DNA of 64,000 bases from Microbacterium thalli. Its GTDB lineage: Bacteria > Actinomycetota > Actinomycetes > Actinomycetales > Microbacteriaceae. The translations under genes and the position numbers were made by a program. The stretch lies in the NCBI RefSeq assembly GCF_028737325.1, contig NZ_JAQZCH010000001.1, forward strand, positions 478,732 to 542,731, written 5' to 3'. The notes below the pieces were generated by a model. The model was not told the origin of the DNA and ran no database searches. It was given only the letters and a program-made list of their open reading frames with translations. Shown piece by piece: positions 43,779 through 53,022 of the stretch (positions within the stretch are counted from its first letter, which is position 1; each line of letters opens with the position of its first letter).

Positions 43779-44816
43779 GTGACCGAACCCGTGCGCGCAC
43801 TGCAGAACCATCCCGGCGACGTGGAGTTCCCGGTGCGCGCGAGATGGCGGTACGCGCGGGTGCTCGAGGCGCGGCGCAAGGCCGACCCCAAAGCTCGGGG
43901 GCGCCGCGCTCTGCCGGTCACGGCGATCGCGGCGCCCGTCGGCATCCTGGGGTTCGTCCTGTCGTACGTCTGGGCCGGGACGGCGGACTTCGGCGTGAAC
44001 CTGTTCGGGTTCTTCCTCGGGATGTGCCTCGGGCTGCTGATCGCATCGATCGTCCTGGCCGTCCGCGACGCCGGCGCGCCGCGGCGGGCCCAGCTGCAGT
44101 ACCTCGCGCTCGCCGGACGACCGGCCCTCACGCCCCACCAGCAGCAGATGCTCGCCCTCGACGCGGCCAGCGACTTCGGCATGCGGGGCTGGAACTCGTC
44201 GCTCGCGTTCACCCCCACCTTCGCCGAGCTGCCGCCGGACCTGCGCGCCCGCCACCGTGAAGGCGCTGAGGGCTCGCCCTGGTTCGTGCTGCCGCTGCCG
44301 GCGATGCCGCAGCTGCGCGCCGCGCTCGACGAGCAGTTCAAGATCGTGTCGCGGTCCGACGCCGAGCTGCTCGTCGCCGACACCCTGGCCCGGGGGCTGC
44401 TGTCGACCCGCTTCGCGGAGGTCGCCGGCAGCGACGCGGCCGAGCACATGATGTCGCGCATCGCGGCGCTCACCGATCTGCCGGTCTTCGATATCCACGA
44501 CCTCGCCCGCGGCGGCGACGAGCGAGCACCGCGGCTGCTGCTCGCCGCCGACATCGAGCGGGCGATCGGCGGCGTGCGCTACGCGTTCGTCGCCGGATAC
44601 CTGAGCGCCGACGAGGCGTGGGCGCTGCTCGAACCGCTCGCGGCGCGCGCATTCGCCACCTACCGCAGCCGGGACGAGTACTGGCGCGACGTCGTCATCG
44701 CGACGGCGTTCCGCACCGACTCGCTCGAAGCCGTGCAGCGCCAGCGCGAGACGATCGCCGAGCTGCAGCGATCGACCTGGCCCGCGGCATCCGTTGCGTG
44801 GCCGTCGGCCTGGTGA
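43779..44816 (+). CDS. DUF1266-like membrane protein
   Basis: 345 residues. Two membrane helices (ALPVTAIAAPVGILGFVLSYVW, FGVNLFGFFLGMCLGLLIASIVL) occupy residues ~46-90. The C-terminal part (~200-335) has the pattern of DUF1266: DLPVFDIHDLARGGDERAPRLLLAADIERAIGG, then YLSADEAWALLEPLAARAFATYRSRDEYWRDVVIAT. The GTG start is preceded 6 bases upstream by CAGGAT, so it may be leaderless. No biological role is known for the family. Confidence 0.72.
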   Translation: MTEPVRALQNHPGDVEFPVRARWRYARVLEARRKADPKARGRRALPVTAIAAPVGILGFVLSYVWAGTADFGVNLFGFFLGMCLGLLIASIVLAVRDAGAPRRAQLQYLALAGRPALTPHQQQMLALDAASDFGMRGWNSSLAFTPTFAELPPDLRARHREGAEGSPWFVLPLPAMPQLRAALDEQFKIVSRSDAELLVADTLARGLLSTRFAEVAGSDAAEHMMSRIAALTDLPVFDIHDLARGGDERAPRLLLAADIERAIGGVRYAFVAGYLSADEAWALLEPLAARAFATYRSRDEYWRDVVIATAFRTDSLEAVQRQRETIAELQRSTWPAASVAWPSAW

Positions 44817-44834
44817 GCCGCGCGGGGGAGCCGG

Positions 44835-45293
44835 TCAGGCGCGGGCGAGCCCGTCCTCGAGAGCGACCCACGCGAGCATCGCGCACTTGACGCGGGCCGA
44901 AAACTTCGACACCCCCGACAGGGCCGCGGCGTCGCCGAACGTCTCCTCGTCGAGGGGGATGGTGCCGCGTGAGCGCAGCGCCTCGCGGAAGCCCTCGATC
45001 AGAGCGATCGCGTCGGCGCGCGACATCCCCTCGCCCTCGACCTCTTCGGCCACGAGCGTGGCCAGCATCGACGCGGATGCCTGCGAGATCGAGCAGCCCG
45101 TGCCCTCCCACGAGACCTCGGTGATGCGATCGCCGTCGACGGCGACCCGCAGCGTGATCTCATCGCCGCACACGGGGTTCTTCTGGTGCGAGTCCGCGTG
45201 CGCGGCGTCGCCCACCTCGTGCAGCGGGTTGCCGACCGGGTGCTTGGAGTGATCGAGGATGAGCTCCTGGTACAGCGAGTCCAGCCCGGTCAT
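44835..45293 (-). CDS. sufU: Fe-S cluster assembly protein SufU
   Basis: 152 residues of the NifU/SufU scaffold-like family: LYQELILDHSKHPVGNPL, Cys41-type motif NPVCGDEITLRV, GTGCSISQASASM and VKCAMLAW, giving the three Cys ligands and Asp. In Gram-positives SufU is a zinc-dependent sulfurtransferase that receives persulfide from SufS. Its ATG overlaps the sufS stop (ATGA). The rest of the suf operon is not in the window. Confidence 0.93.
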   Translation of the reverse strand: MTGLDSLYQELILDHSKHPVGNPLHEVGDAAHADSHQKNPVCGDEITLRVAVDGDRITEVSWEGTGCSISQASASMLATLVAEEVEGEGMSRADAIALIEGFREALRSRGTIPLDEETFGDAAALSGVSKFSARVKCAMLAWVALEDGLARA

Positions 45294-46633
45294 GCGTTCG
45301 CTCCTTCGAGCTCATCGGTGACGCCGAAGTACCCGCGGATGCCGCGCACCGCGTCGAGGAACAGATCGACGTCATCCTCGGTGTTGTACAGCGCGGTGGA
45401 TGCGCGGACGGATGCCGTGATCCCGAACTGCCGGTGCAGCGGGGCGGCGCAGTGGTGGCCGACGCGCACCGCGATGCCCTGCGCGTCGAGGAACTGGCCG
45501 GCGTCGTGGGCGTGCACCCCGGCGACGTCGAACGACCACAGGCCGACGCGCTCGACGCCGGGCGCATCGCCCAGCAGACGGACGCCGGGGATGTCGCGGA
45601 GCCCGGCGCCCATGCGCTCGGCGAGGGCCGTCTCGTGGGCGTGGATGTTCTCGAGCCCGACGCCTTGGAGGTAGCGCACGGCGGCCGCGAGACCGATCGC
45701 GGGGCCGACGGGCTGCGTGCCGGCCTCGAACTTCTGGGGAGCCGGCAGGTACTCGGCGTGGTCGAGCGTCACGGTGGTGATCATCGATCCGCCGGTGAGG
45801 AACGGCGGCAGTGCCTCGAGCACATTGGCCCGGCCGTACAGCCCGCCGATCGCGTAGGGGCCGAGCATCTTGTGCCCGCTGAACACGGCGAGGTCGACGC
45901 CCAGGGCGGGCAGGTCGAGCGGCAGGTGCGGCGCCGACTGGCACGCGTCGAGCACGGTCACCGCCCCGACCGCCTGAGCAAGAGCGACGATCTCGGCGAC
46001 CGGGTTGACGATGCCGAGCACGTTCGAGACGTGCGAGAAGGCCACGAGACGTGTGCGCTCACCGATGACGGATGCCGCGGCATCCAGGTCGAGCGTGCCG
46101 TCGACCCGCGCCGGGATGTGGCGCAGCACTGCGCCGGTGCGGGCCGCGAGCTCCTGCCACGGGATGAGGTTGGCGTGGTGCTCGATGGCGGTGGTGACGA
46201 TCTCGTCGCCGGGCGCGAGGGCGAACCGCGCCGAGGCCGGCGCGCCCCGGCCGAGGGTGGCGTTGCCGATCGCATAGGCGACGAGGTTGAGGCCGGCGGT
46301 GGCGCCGCTGGTCCAGACGAGCTGCTCGGGCGGTGCGCCGACGAACCCGGCGACGGCGGCGCGGGCGTCCTCGAAGAGGTCGGTGGCCTCGGCCGCGAGG
46401 GTGTGCGCGCCGCGATGCACGGCGGAGTTCGCGTGGGTGAGGAAGTCGCGTTCGGCGTCGAGCACGGCCGTGGGCTTCTGGCTCGTCGCCGCCGAGTCGA
46501 GGTACACCAGCCGGTGCCCGTTGACCTGCTCCGCGAGGATGGGGAAGTCGGCGCGCAGGCTCACCGCATCGAGCGGGCTGATGCGCGCGGTACCGCCGGC
46601 GTTCGGGGCGCCGGTGGGGTCAGGGGAAGTCAC
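45290..46633 (-). CDS. sufS: SufS cysteine desulfurase
   Basis: 447 residues, PLP-dependent. The PLP lysine is in VFSGHKMLGPYAIGG, the catalytic cysteine in RVGHHCAAPLH, and the N-terminal stretch ADFPILAEQVNGHRLVYLDSAATSQKP is typical. It provides persulfide sulfur to SufU for Fe-S clusters. GTG at 46633 has no ribosome site, and TAGCCT (on the - strand, 46645-46640) ends 6 bases upstream, suggesting leaderless transcription. Confidence 0.95.
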   Translation of the reverse strand: MTSPDPTGAPNAGGTARISPLDAVSLRADFPILAEQVNGHRLVYLDSAATSQKPTAVLDAERDFLTHANSAVHRGAHTLAAEATDLFEDARAAVAGFVGAPPEQLVWTSGATAGLNLVAYAIGNATLGRGAPASARFALAPGDEIVTTAIEHHANLIPWQELAARTGAVLRHIPARVDGTLDLDAAASVIGERTRLVAFSHVSNVLGIVNPVAEIVALAQAVGAVTVLDACQSAPHLPLDLPALGVDLAVFSGHKMLGPYAIGGLYGRANVLEALPPFLTGGSMITTVTLDHAEYLPAPQKFEAGTQPVGPAIGLAAAVRYLQGVGLENIHAHETALAERMGAGLRDIPGVRLLGDAPGVERVGLWSFDVAGVHAHDAGQFLDAQGIAVRVGHHCAAPLHRQFGITASVRASTALYNTEDDVDLFLDAVRGIRGYFGVTDELEGANA

Positions 46634-46659
46634 CCCTCTAGGCTACGCCCGCGCCGCCC

Positions 46660-46672
46660 GCCCGGCTCGGGC
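46660..46672 (-). terminator. possible GC hairpin after the KimA-like gene
   Basis: GCCCG-GCT-CGGGC forms a 5-bp stem about 53 bases beyond the permease stop and upstream of sufS. There is no T-run. Flanked by a G-rich stretch (46684-46701) on the + strand. Confidence 0.25.
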
Positions 46673-46724
46673 CCCCGGACCGCGGCGGGGTGGGGGTGGG
46701 GTGCGGTGACTCCCGGCAGGGTGG

Positions 46725-48776
46725 TCAGCGCTCGTCGGGCGACTCGGTGTGGGCGACGAGGCCGTAGGTCGTCGAGGCCCGGCCGGCGCGGTCGTCACCG
46801 GGCAGCGGGCGGGACCGTCGGCCGTAGACGATCTCGGACGAGTCGAGCAGCCACGGCACGAGGGTGATCTGCACGCCGTGCACCATCATCAGCTGTTGAG
46901 CGATGCGGCGGGCGCGGCGGTTGTGCAGGAACGTCTCCCACCAGTGGCCGACGATGTACTGCGGCAGGTACACCGTCACGACCGACGAGCCGTGCTTCTC
47001 ACGGTACGCGCGGATGAACGCGGCGAGGGGCGAGGCGTACTGCCGGTACGGCGACTCGATGATCACGAGCGGCACCGGCATCCGGTGCACCTCCCAGTCG
47101 GTCTGTACCTCCTGTGCCGACTCCTTCGACACGGCCACGTGCACGGCGATCGTCTTGTCGTGCTTGGCCGACAGGGCGTAGTCGATGGCCTTCGCGACGG
47201 GCTTCTGCAGCCGGTTCACCAGGACGAGGGCGACGTCGCCGCTCGAGCCGTAGTGCACGTCGTCGTCCATCTCGATCTCGTGCTCGACGTCGCGGTAGTA
47301 GCGGCTGACTCCCACCATGAGGAACGCGAGGATCGGGATGGCGATGAAGACCAGCCACGCGCCGTGGGTGAACTTGGTCACGGTGACGATGATGAGCACC
47401 GCGACGGTGAACGTCGCCCCGATGCCGTTGATGATGAGACCACGGCGTGCTTCGGTGCGCTCCTCCGCGGCTTTGGGATGCAGCAGCCGCAGCTCTCGGC
47501 GCCAGTGCTTGACCATGCCGACCTGGCCCAGCGAGAACGAGACGAACACGCCGATGATGTACAGCTGGATGAGCGTGGTGAGGTCGGCCTGGAAGACCAC
47601 GAGCACGAGGATCGCGGCGAGGCCGAGGATGATCATGCCGTTCGAGAAGACGAGCCGGTCGCCGCGGGTGTTCAGCGACTTGGGTGCGTAGCCGTCGCGG
47701 GCCAGCACCGCGCCGAGCAGGGGGAAGCCGTTGAAGGCGGTGTTGGCCGCCAGCAGCAGCACGCACGCGGTCGCGGCCTGGATGACGAAGAAGGGGATCG
47801 AGCCCATGCCGAAGGTCGCGGCGGCGATCTGCGCCATGAGGCTCGGCTGCGGCTGGTTGACGCAGTCGAAGCCGATGAGCGCGCACGGGTTCTCGGCGTA
47901 GTGGACGCCGGCGATCAGCCCGAGGGCGGTGAGGCCCGAGAACAGCAGGATCGCGATGGTGCCCATCATGACGAGGGTCTTCTGCGCGTTCGCGACCTTC
48001 GGCGCGCGGAATGCGGGCACGCCGTTCGACACGGCCTCGACCCCAGTGAGGGCCGAGCATCCGCTCGAGAACGCGCGCAGGATGAGCAGGATCAGGGCGA
48101 CCTGGCTGAGGCTCTCGGCCTCGATCGCGTACTGCGCGCTCGAGGCGACGGGCGCGTCGCCGAGCACGACCCGCACCAGACCGGTGACGATCATGACGGC
48201 GACCGAGCCGATGAACACGTAGGTGGGCACGGCGAACGCCGACGACGCCTCGCGTACGCCGCGCAGGTTCACCACGATGATCAGCACGACGAAGCCGACC
48301 GCCAGCTCGACGCGCCACGGGTCGAGCTGCGGCAGCGCCGAGATGATGTTGTCGACGCCCGATGCGACCGAGACGGCGACGGTGAGGATGTAGTCGACCA
48401 GCAGGGCGGCCGCGACCACCACGCCGGCCTTCTCGCCGAGGTTCGTGCGTGCGACCTCGTAGTCGCCGCCGCCCGACGGGTAGGCCTTGATGAGCTGTCG
48501 GTAGCTGAGCACCACGACCACGAGCAGTGCGACGACGGCGATCGCGACGCCCGGGCTGAAGGCCAGCATCGCGGTGCCACCGATCGCGAGGATCATCAGC
48601 AGCTCCTGCGGCGCGTATGCGACCGACGACAGCGCGTCGGAGGCGAAGATCGGCAGGGCGCGGCGCTTGGGGAGGAGCTGGTCGTCGAGCTTCTCGGAAT
48701 CCAGCGGGTCGCCGATGAGGATGCGCTTCGCGATGGGCGTCGTCTCGCCGCCGGGCTCGCGACTGTCAGTGGTCAC
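46725..48776 (-). CDS. KimA-like APC family potassium permease
   Basis: 683 residues. Twelve helices plus a C-terminal cytosolic domain (~200 residues with a USP-like fold, KTIAVHVAVSKESAQEVQTDW). The N-terminal ILIGDPLDSEKL ... LPIFASDALSSVAYAPQELLMIL and RQLIKAYPSGGGDYEVARTNLG closely follow the KimA pattern of Bacillus, a high-affinity K+/H+ symporter. GTG 48776 is preferred to GTG 48788 because the latter lies inside the TAGTGT -10 box. It may also be an amino-acid permease of the same family. Confidence 0.82.
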   Translation of the reverse strand: MTTDSREPGGETTPIAKRILIGDPLDSEKLDDQLLPKRRALPIFASDALSSVAYAPQELLMILAIGGTAMLAFSPGVAIAVVALLVVVVLSYRQLIKAYPSGGGDYEVARTNLGEKAGVVVAAALLVDYILTVAVSVASGVDNIISALPQLDPWRVELAVGFVVLIIVVNLRGVREASSAFAVPTYVFIGSVAVMIVTGLVRVVLGDAPVASSAQYAIEAESLSQVALILLILRAFSSGCSALTGVEAVSNGVPAFRAPKVANAQKTLVMMGTIAILLFSGLTALGLIAGVHYAENPCALIGFDCVNQPQPSLMAQIAAATFGMGSIPFFVIQAATACVLLLAANTAFNGFPLLGAVLARDGYAPKSLNTRGDRLVFSNGMIILGLAAILVLVVFQADLTTLIQLYIIGVFVSFSLGQVGMVKHWRRELRLLHPKAAEERTEARRGLIINGIGATFTVAVLIIVTVTKFTHGAWLVFIAIPILAFLMVGVSRYYRDVEHEIEMDDDVHYGSSGDVALVLVNRLQKPVAKAIDYALSAKHDKTIAVHVAVSKESAQEVQTDWEVHRMPVPLVIIESPYRQYASPLAAFIRAYREKHGSSVVTVYLPQYIVGHWWETFLHNRRARRIAQQLMMVHGVQITLVPWLLDSSEIVYGRRSRPLPGDDRAGRASTTYGLVAHTESPDER

Positions 48777-48884
48777 GGCGGGCGACACTACGCCTGCCGT
48801 GGCACCCTGCGCAATCTCGCCGCGCCGGTCGTCACCGGAGCGTTGCCGACCCGCCGCCTGCGCGCCGCTGTGCGTTGCCGCGGG

Positions 48885-49658
48885 TCAGAGCCAGGAGTAC
48901 GGGCGATACGTGATTTCGGTGACTTCGGTTGCGGCCTCATCGGTGTTGGCGAAGACGCTGTACGTGTAGTCCTCCGTCGACCCTTCTTCCGGCCACGGGC
49001 TGGTGCGCCCGATGTCGAATGCGAAGTGCAGGCCGTCGCCGTGCTCCCGCAGATCCGATTCCTGCTCCGGGCCGGTCGCGCGGACGGAATCGACGTCCAT
49101 GCCGATAGCGAGCCCGAACTCGGGCCGCAGCGCGACACCGGAGACCTCGTTCGCGCGGAGGCTCGCCCACGACGGGATGCCGAAAGAATCACGCGGCACG
49201 CGCTCGTCGGCGACGATCATGTCGTAGAGGGTGAAGCCGGCCCAGTCGTACATCGTGTAGTCGGGGAAGTGGCTCCCATCGCCCGGGTGGACGCCGAGCT
49301 CCGGCTCCTCGCCGAAGGCCGCGGCCAGCGCGGCGACAGCGGGTTCGACCTCGTCGCGCCAGCGGAACTCGAGCAGCGTCGATCCGTCGTCGGCGACGAT
49401 CGTGAACCCGGTCGCGGCCATGACGACCTCAGCCGCCTGCGGCTGGACATCTGTCGGCGTCGAGGTCGGAGTAGGTGCCGGTGTCGGTGTTGCCGTCGGC
49501 GTCGCCGATGCCGACGCGGTCGGGCTCAGTGACGACGGCGCGGCCGTGGGCTGCACGCCACGTTGCATCAGCAGGAACACCACGAGCGCGGCGATCAGCA
49601 GCACCCCCGCCACGATGCCGAGGATGATGAGGGGTCGGCGAGAAGTCGCGGTGGTCAC
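48885..49658 (-). CDS. membrane-anchored protein with GFTI domain, paralogue A
   Basis: 257 residues: one N-terminal helix (RPLIILGIVAGVLLIAALVVFLL), a Pro/Thr/Ser linker, and an extracellular domain starting AATGFTIVADDGSTLLEFRW. It continues AVAALAAAFGEEPE and YTMYDWAGFTLYDMIV. The same module is in the next gene, so they are tandem paralogues. No family is recognised. The wall-crossing linker suggests it faces the cell surface. GTG 49658 is preceded by CAGGAT at 6 bases. Confidence 0.75.
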   Translation of the reverse strand: MTTATSRRPLIILGIVAGVLLIAALVVFLLMQRGVQPTAAPSSLSPTASASATPTATPTPAPTPTSTPTDVQPQAAEVVMAATGFTIVADDGSTLLEFRWRDEVEPAVAALAAAFGEEPELGVHPGDGSHFPDYTMYDWAGFTLYDMIVADERVPRDSFGIPSWASLRANEVSGVALRPEFGLAIGMDVDSVRATGPEQESDLREHGDGLHFAFDIGRTSPWPEEGSTEDYTYSVFANTDEAATEVTEITYRPYSWL

Positions 49659-49772
49659 GCGCTCATCCTGGCAGTCGCCCGCCGCCGCGGGAGGGCGGAT
49701 CCCCTCCCGGGATGCAACGAATTCGTCACGACCAACGGGCGGATGCCGCACCGCGGCGGCGCCGGTGCGGTG

Positions 49773-50708
49773 TCAGCCGGCGCGGAAGGTGTAGGTGACC
49801 GAGACGCGCGTCCCTTCGACCGTCACGGATGCGCCGAAGCGGCGCTGGCCGTCCTGGTAGAAGGTGTTGCGGTCGGAGCCGAACACGAACCGCCCGCCCT
49901 GTCCGGAATCGGGTCCGAGCGCGGCGACCTCGTCGGCCGACATGTCGAGCTCGACCCCGAAGTCGTCGGTGACCGGCACGTCGATGTCGGAGTCGAACGA
50001 CACGAAGGTGGGGGCGGGTACCTCGGAGCGAGGGCGGTTGCTCTCGTTGAGGAACACGTCGTAGAGCCGGAAGCCCTCCCAGACGTAGATGTTGTACGCG
50101 TAGTTCTCGGCGTCGCCGTTCTGGAAGTCCTCGGTGGGCGCCTGGCCGAACAGCTCCGTGAGCGCCGCGATCGCCGGACCCGCGTCATCCGCCCAGACGT
50201 GCGTGAAGATCGTCGTGCCGGCGGCATCCGTGATCGTGAAGCCGTCGGCGGTCACGGACAGGCCGGATGTCGCCGCCTCGGCCGTCTCGGACGGCGACGG
50301 TGCCTGCGGGGCTCCGGTCTGCTGCGGGATGGCCTGCGTCGCGGGCGCGGTGGGCACCGGGTCGGCCGTGGGCTCCTGCTGCGACTGCGTCAGATAGATC
50401 ACGAGCACGACGATGACGGCGACGACCAGCGCGGCCGCGATCGCCGACAGGATGACGAGCGTGCGACGGTCGCCGCCCTCGTTGTCGCGCGGTGCGCGCG
50501 GTGGGCGGGGCTCGCGGGGCTCGTCGGGCCAGTCGGCCATGACCGGCGCGGCCTTCGTGCGGGGCTCGCGCGGCGGTCGGGGCTGGCGCTCCGGCTTCTC
50601 GCGCTTCTCGCGGGGCGGCTTCTCGCGCTTCTCGCGCTTGGCCCGTTCCGGCTTCTGCGGCGGCTCGTACGGCTCGAAATCGGCGAAGGGGTCGTTGGGG
50701 TCGCTCAT
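49773..50708 (-). CDS. membrane-anchored protein with GFTI domain, paralogue B
   Basis: 311 residues. A ~85-residue cytosolic N-terminus is packed with Pro, Arg, Lys and Glu (KREKREKPPREKREKPERQP), followed by one helix (TLVILSAIAAALVVAVIVVLVIYL), a Pro/Thr/Ala linker and the domain SVTADGFTITDAAGTTIFTHVW, AIAALTELFGQAP and YNIYVWEGFRLYDVFL. The domain corresponds to that of the following gene. ATG 50708 overlaps the stop of the M20 gene (ATGA). Confidence 0.75.
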   Translation of the reverse strand: MSDPNDPFADFEPYEPPQKPERAKREKREKPPREKREKPERQPRPPREPRTKAAPVMADWPDEPREPRPPRAPRDNEGGDRRTLVILSAIAAALVVAVIVVLVIYLTQSQQEPTADPVPTAPATQAIPQQTGAPQAPSPSETAEAATSGLSVTADGFTITDAAGTTIFTHVWADDAGPAIAALTELFGQAPTEDFQNGDAENYAYNIYVWEGFRLYDVFLNESNRPRSEVPAPTFVSFDSDIDVPVTDDFGVELDMSADEVAALGPDSGQGGRFVFGSDRNTFYQDGQRRFGASVTVEGTRVSVTYTFRAG

Positions 50709-51919
50709 GCGAGGAACTCCTGGGCTGCCACGACGAGGTTCTCGACGCCGCGTTCGATCGTGGGGTGCATGACCGGGGCGAAGAAGGGCGAGTGGTTGGT
50801 GGGGATGTCGCGTTCGACGGTGCCGCCGGCGACGGCATCCGCGAACTTCTGAGGGTCGACGCCTCCCCAGAACCAGAACACCAGCGGCACGCCGGCCTCG
50901 CGGGCGAACCACGAGACGTCCTCGCTGCCGGTGAACATGCCGGGGTCGACGACGCTGCCCTCGCCGAAGGTGCGCTCGAACGCGCGGGTCAGGCGCGCCG
51001 TGGCCGTGTGGTCGTTGATGGTCGGGGGGAGCGTGTGGTCGACGCTGATCGTCGGCTCGGTCTCGGCGCCGGATGCGGCGGCCTCGGCCCGGACGATGCG
51101 CTCGACCTTCGACATGACGCGTTCGCGCGCCGCGTCGTCGGGGTAGCGCAGGCTCAGCTCGAGCTTCGCCTCGGCCGGGATGATGTTGTTCTTCAGCCCC
51201 GCGTGGATCGAGCCGACGGTGACGACGGCGACGTCGCGGGGGTCGACCTCGCGCGAGACGACGGTCTGCAGGCGCATGACGGTCGCCGCGGCCATGACGA
51301 CGGGGTCGATCGTCGAGTGGGGGCGCGACCCGTGACCGCCGCGGCCGTGAAGGACGACGGTCAGTCCGTCCGAGGCGGCCATCTGCGTGCCGGGGCGCAC
51401 GCCGATGACGCCGGCGGGCAGCGGCGTGACGTGCTGACCGAGGACGATGTCGGGCTTCGGGAAGCGGTCGAGCACGCCGTCGGCGATCATCGCCTGCGAG
51501 CCGGCGCCGTACTCCTCGGCCGGCTGGAACACCGCGACGACGGTGCCGGACCACTTGTCGCGGATCGCGATGAGGCGCTCGATCGCGCCGAGCAGCGCCG
51601 TGACGTGCATGTCGTGACCGCACGCGTGCATGACGGGCACATCGTTGCCGGCGGGGTCAACGCCGCGCGCCGTCGAGGCGTAGTCCAGGCCGGTCTGCTC
51701 GGGGACGGGCAGGCCGTCCATGTCGGCGCGCAGCCACACGACGGGTCCGTCGCCGTTCTCGATCGCCGTGACGACGCCGGTGCGGCCGACGCCCTCTTCG
51801 TAGCTGAGGCCCAGCTCGCTGAGCTTGGCGGCGATGACCGCGGCGGTCCGCGTCTCCTGGAACGACAGCTCGGGATGCCGGTGCAGGTCGGTGTAGAGCG
51901 CGTCGAGGTCCAAAGCCAT
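50705..51919 (-). CDS. M20 family amidohydrolase
   Basis: 404 residues of the M20D (hippurate/IAA-amino acid hydrolase) type. Metal ligands are in HACGHDMH and the Glu pair in FQPAEEYGAG. The dimerisation domain contains VVLHGRGGHGSRPHSTIDPV, and a late His ligand is in TNHSPFF. It probably removes an acyl group from an N-acylated amino acid in the cytosol. TAGGCT ends 7 bases before ATG 51919, so the mRNA is probably leaderless. Confidence 0.92.
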   Translation of the reverse strand: MALDLDALYTDLHRHPELSFQETRTAAVIAAKLSELGLSYEEGVGRTGVVTAIENGDGPVVWLRADMDGLPVPEQTGLDYASTARGVDPAGNDVPVMHACGHDMHVTALLGAIERLIAIRDKWSGTVVAVFQPAEEYGAGSQAMIADGVLDRFPKPDIVLGQHVTPLPAGVIGVRPGTQMAASDGLTVVLHGRGGHGSRPHSTIDPVVMAAATVMRLQTVVSREVDPRDVAVVTVGSIHAGLKNNIIPAEAKLELSLRYPDDAARERVMSKVERIVRAEAAASGAETEPTISVDHTLPPTINDHTATARLTRAFERTFGEGSVVDPGMFTGSEDVSWFAREAGVPLVFWFWGGVDPQKFADAVAGGTVERDIPTNHSPFFAPVMHPTIERGVENLVVAAQEFLA

Positions 51920-51965
51920 GTCGTCGAGCCTACGGGAGGGTCCCGGTGCGGTGCCTGGACGGGTA

Positions 51966-52976
51966 TCAGGTGCGGGCGGCGGGCGGGGCGGTGCTGGTGC
52001 GCTCCACGAGCGCGAACTCGAGCCCCGCCGGCGGTTCGGGCGCCTCCGCCAGGATGCCGAGCATGGCAGACGCCACCCGTTCGCCCTGGCGGCCCGGGAA
52101 CTGGTCGATCGTCGTGAGCCCGAAGAAGCCGCCGAGGTCGTGGCCGTCGACGCCCACGACCGACAGGTCGTCGGGCACGCGCAGGCCGAGCTCGCGCGCG
52201 GCGAGGATCGCGCCGATGGCCATCTCGTCGGATGCCGCGAAGATGGCGGTCGGCCGGGTGGCGGCATCCGTCAGCAGATGCGTCGCCGCCTCGTGGCCCC
52301 CGGCCATCGTGAAGTCGGCGGCGGCGAAGCGGTCGGTGGGCAGCGCCAGGCCGGCGTCGGCGAGGGCGGCCTCGAAGCCGTGGCGGCGCCGCGAGGGGAT
52401 GTGGAAATCGCCCTCGAACTGGGGGCGCAGACCGATGTGGGCGATGTCGCGGTGGCCGAGGCCGAGCAGATGCTCGGTGGCCCGCCGCGCGACGGCGATC
52501 TCGTCGACGGTGAGCGAGGGCAGGCCTTCGAGCTGCCCGCCCATCGCGATCACCGGCAGGTCGAGTCCGCGCAACTGAGCGATCTCGTCGCGCGCGAGGG
52601 CCATCGACACCGCGATCACCCCGTCGACGCGCTGCCGGCGCAGCGAGGTCTCGAACACGCGGCGGCGCTCGTCTGCGTCCGAGGTCAGCGCGTACAGCGC
52701 GACGTCGTAGTCGAAGCGCTGCAGGGTCGCCGCGAGGCCGGTGAGCACGCGCGAGAAGAACCAGCGGTCGAGCATCGGCACCAGCACCCCGATGTTGCGG
52801 GTGCGCCCCGACGCCAGGCTCGACGCCGCCGACGACACGACGTAGCCGAGGTCCGAGGCCGCCCGCAGCACGCGCTCGCGCGTGGTGGGCGACACCGGAC
52901 CCCGGCCGCTGAGGGTGCGGGAGACGGTCGCCGTCGAGACCTCCGCGCGTCGCGCGACGTCGTCGATGCCGACCAT
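51966..52976 (-). CDS. LacI family transcriptional regulator
   Basis: 336 residues: HTH and hinge MVGIDDVARRAEVSTATVSRTLSGRGPVSPTTRERVLRAASDLGYV, then a periplasmic-binding-protein fold ligand domain (NIGVLVPMLDRWFFSRVLTGL, VIAVSMALARDEI, FAASDEMAIGAILAARELG). GGGAGC precedes the ATG. It follows an alpha-glucosidase gene on the same strand and presumably controls it through the palindrome at 54735-54748. Confidence 0.93.
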   Translation of the reverse strand: MVGIDDVARRAEVSTATVSRTLSGRGPVSPTTRERVLRAASDLGYVVSSAASSLASGRTRNIGVLVPMLDRWFFSRVLTGLAATLQRFDYDVALYALTSDADERRRVFETSLRRQRVDGVIAVSMALARDEIAQLRGLDLPVIAMGGQLEGLPSLTVDEIAVARRATEHLLGLGHRDIAHIGLRPQFEGDFHIPSRRRHGFEAALADAGLALPTDRFAAADFTMAGGHEAATHLLTDAATRPTAIFAASDEMAIGAILAARELGLRVPDDLSVVGVDGHDLGGFFGLTTIDQFPGRQGERVASAMLGILAEAPEPPAGLEFALVERTSTAPPAART

Positions 52977-53022
52977 GCTCCCGCCCCTTTCGCTTCGTCC
53001 CGGACTCGGCCGGGTCGAGCGG

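Noticed and set aside
46684-46701. G-quadruplex-like run (GGGG-T-GGGGG-T-GGGG) between sufS and the KimA-like gene
   Set aside because: There are only three long G-runs and a fourth would be just two G's, so it could be simple composition. It was not raised to a finding.
48776-48788. GTG at 48788 as start of the KimA-like gene
   Set aside because: That GTG lies within a likely -10 box (TAGTGT), so transcription would begin downstream of it.
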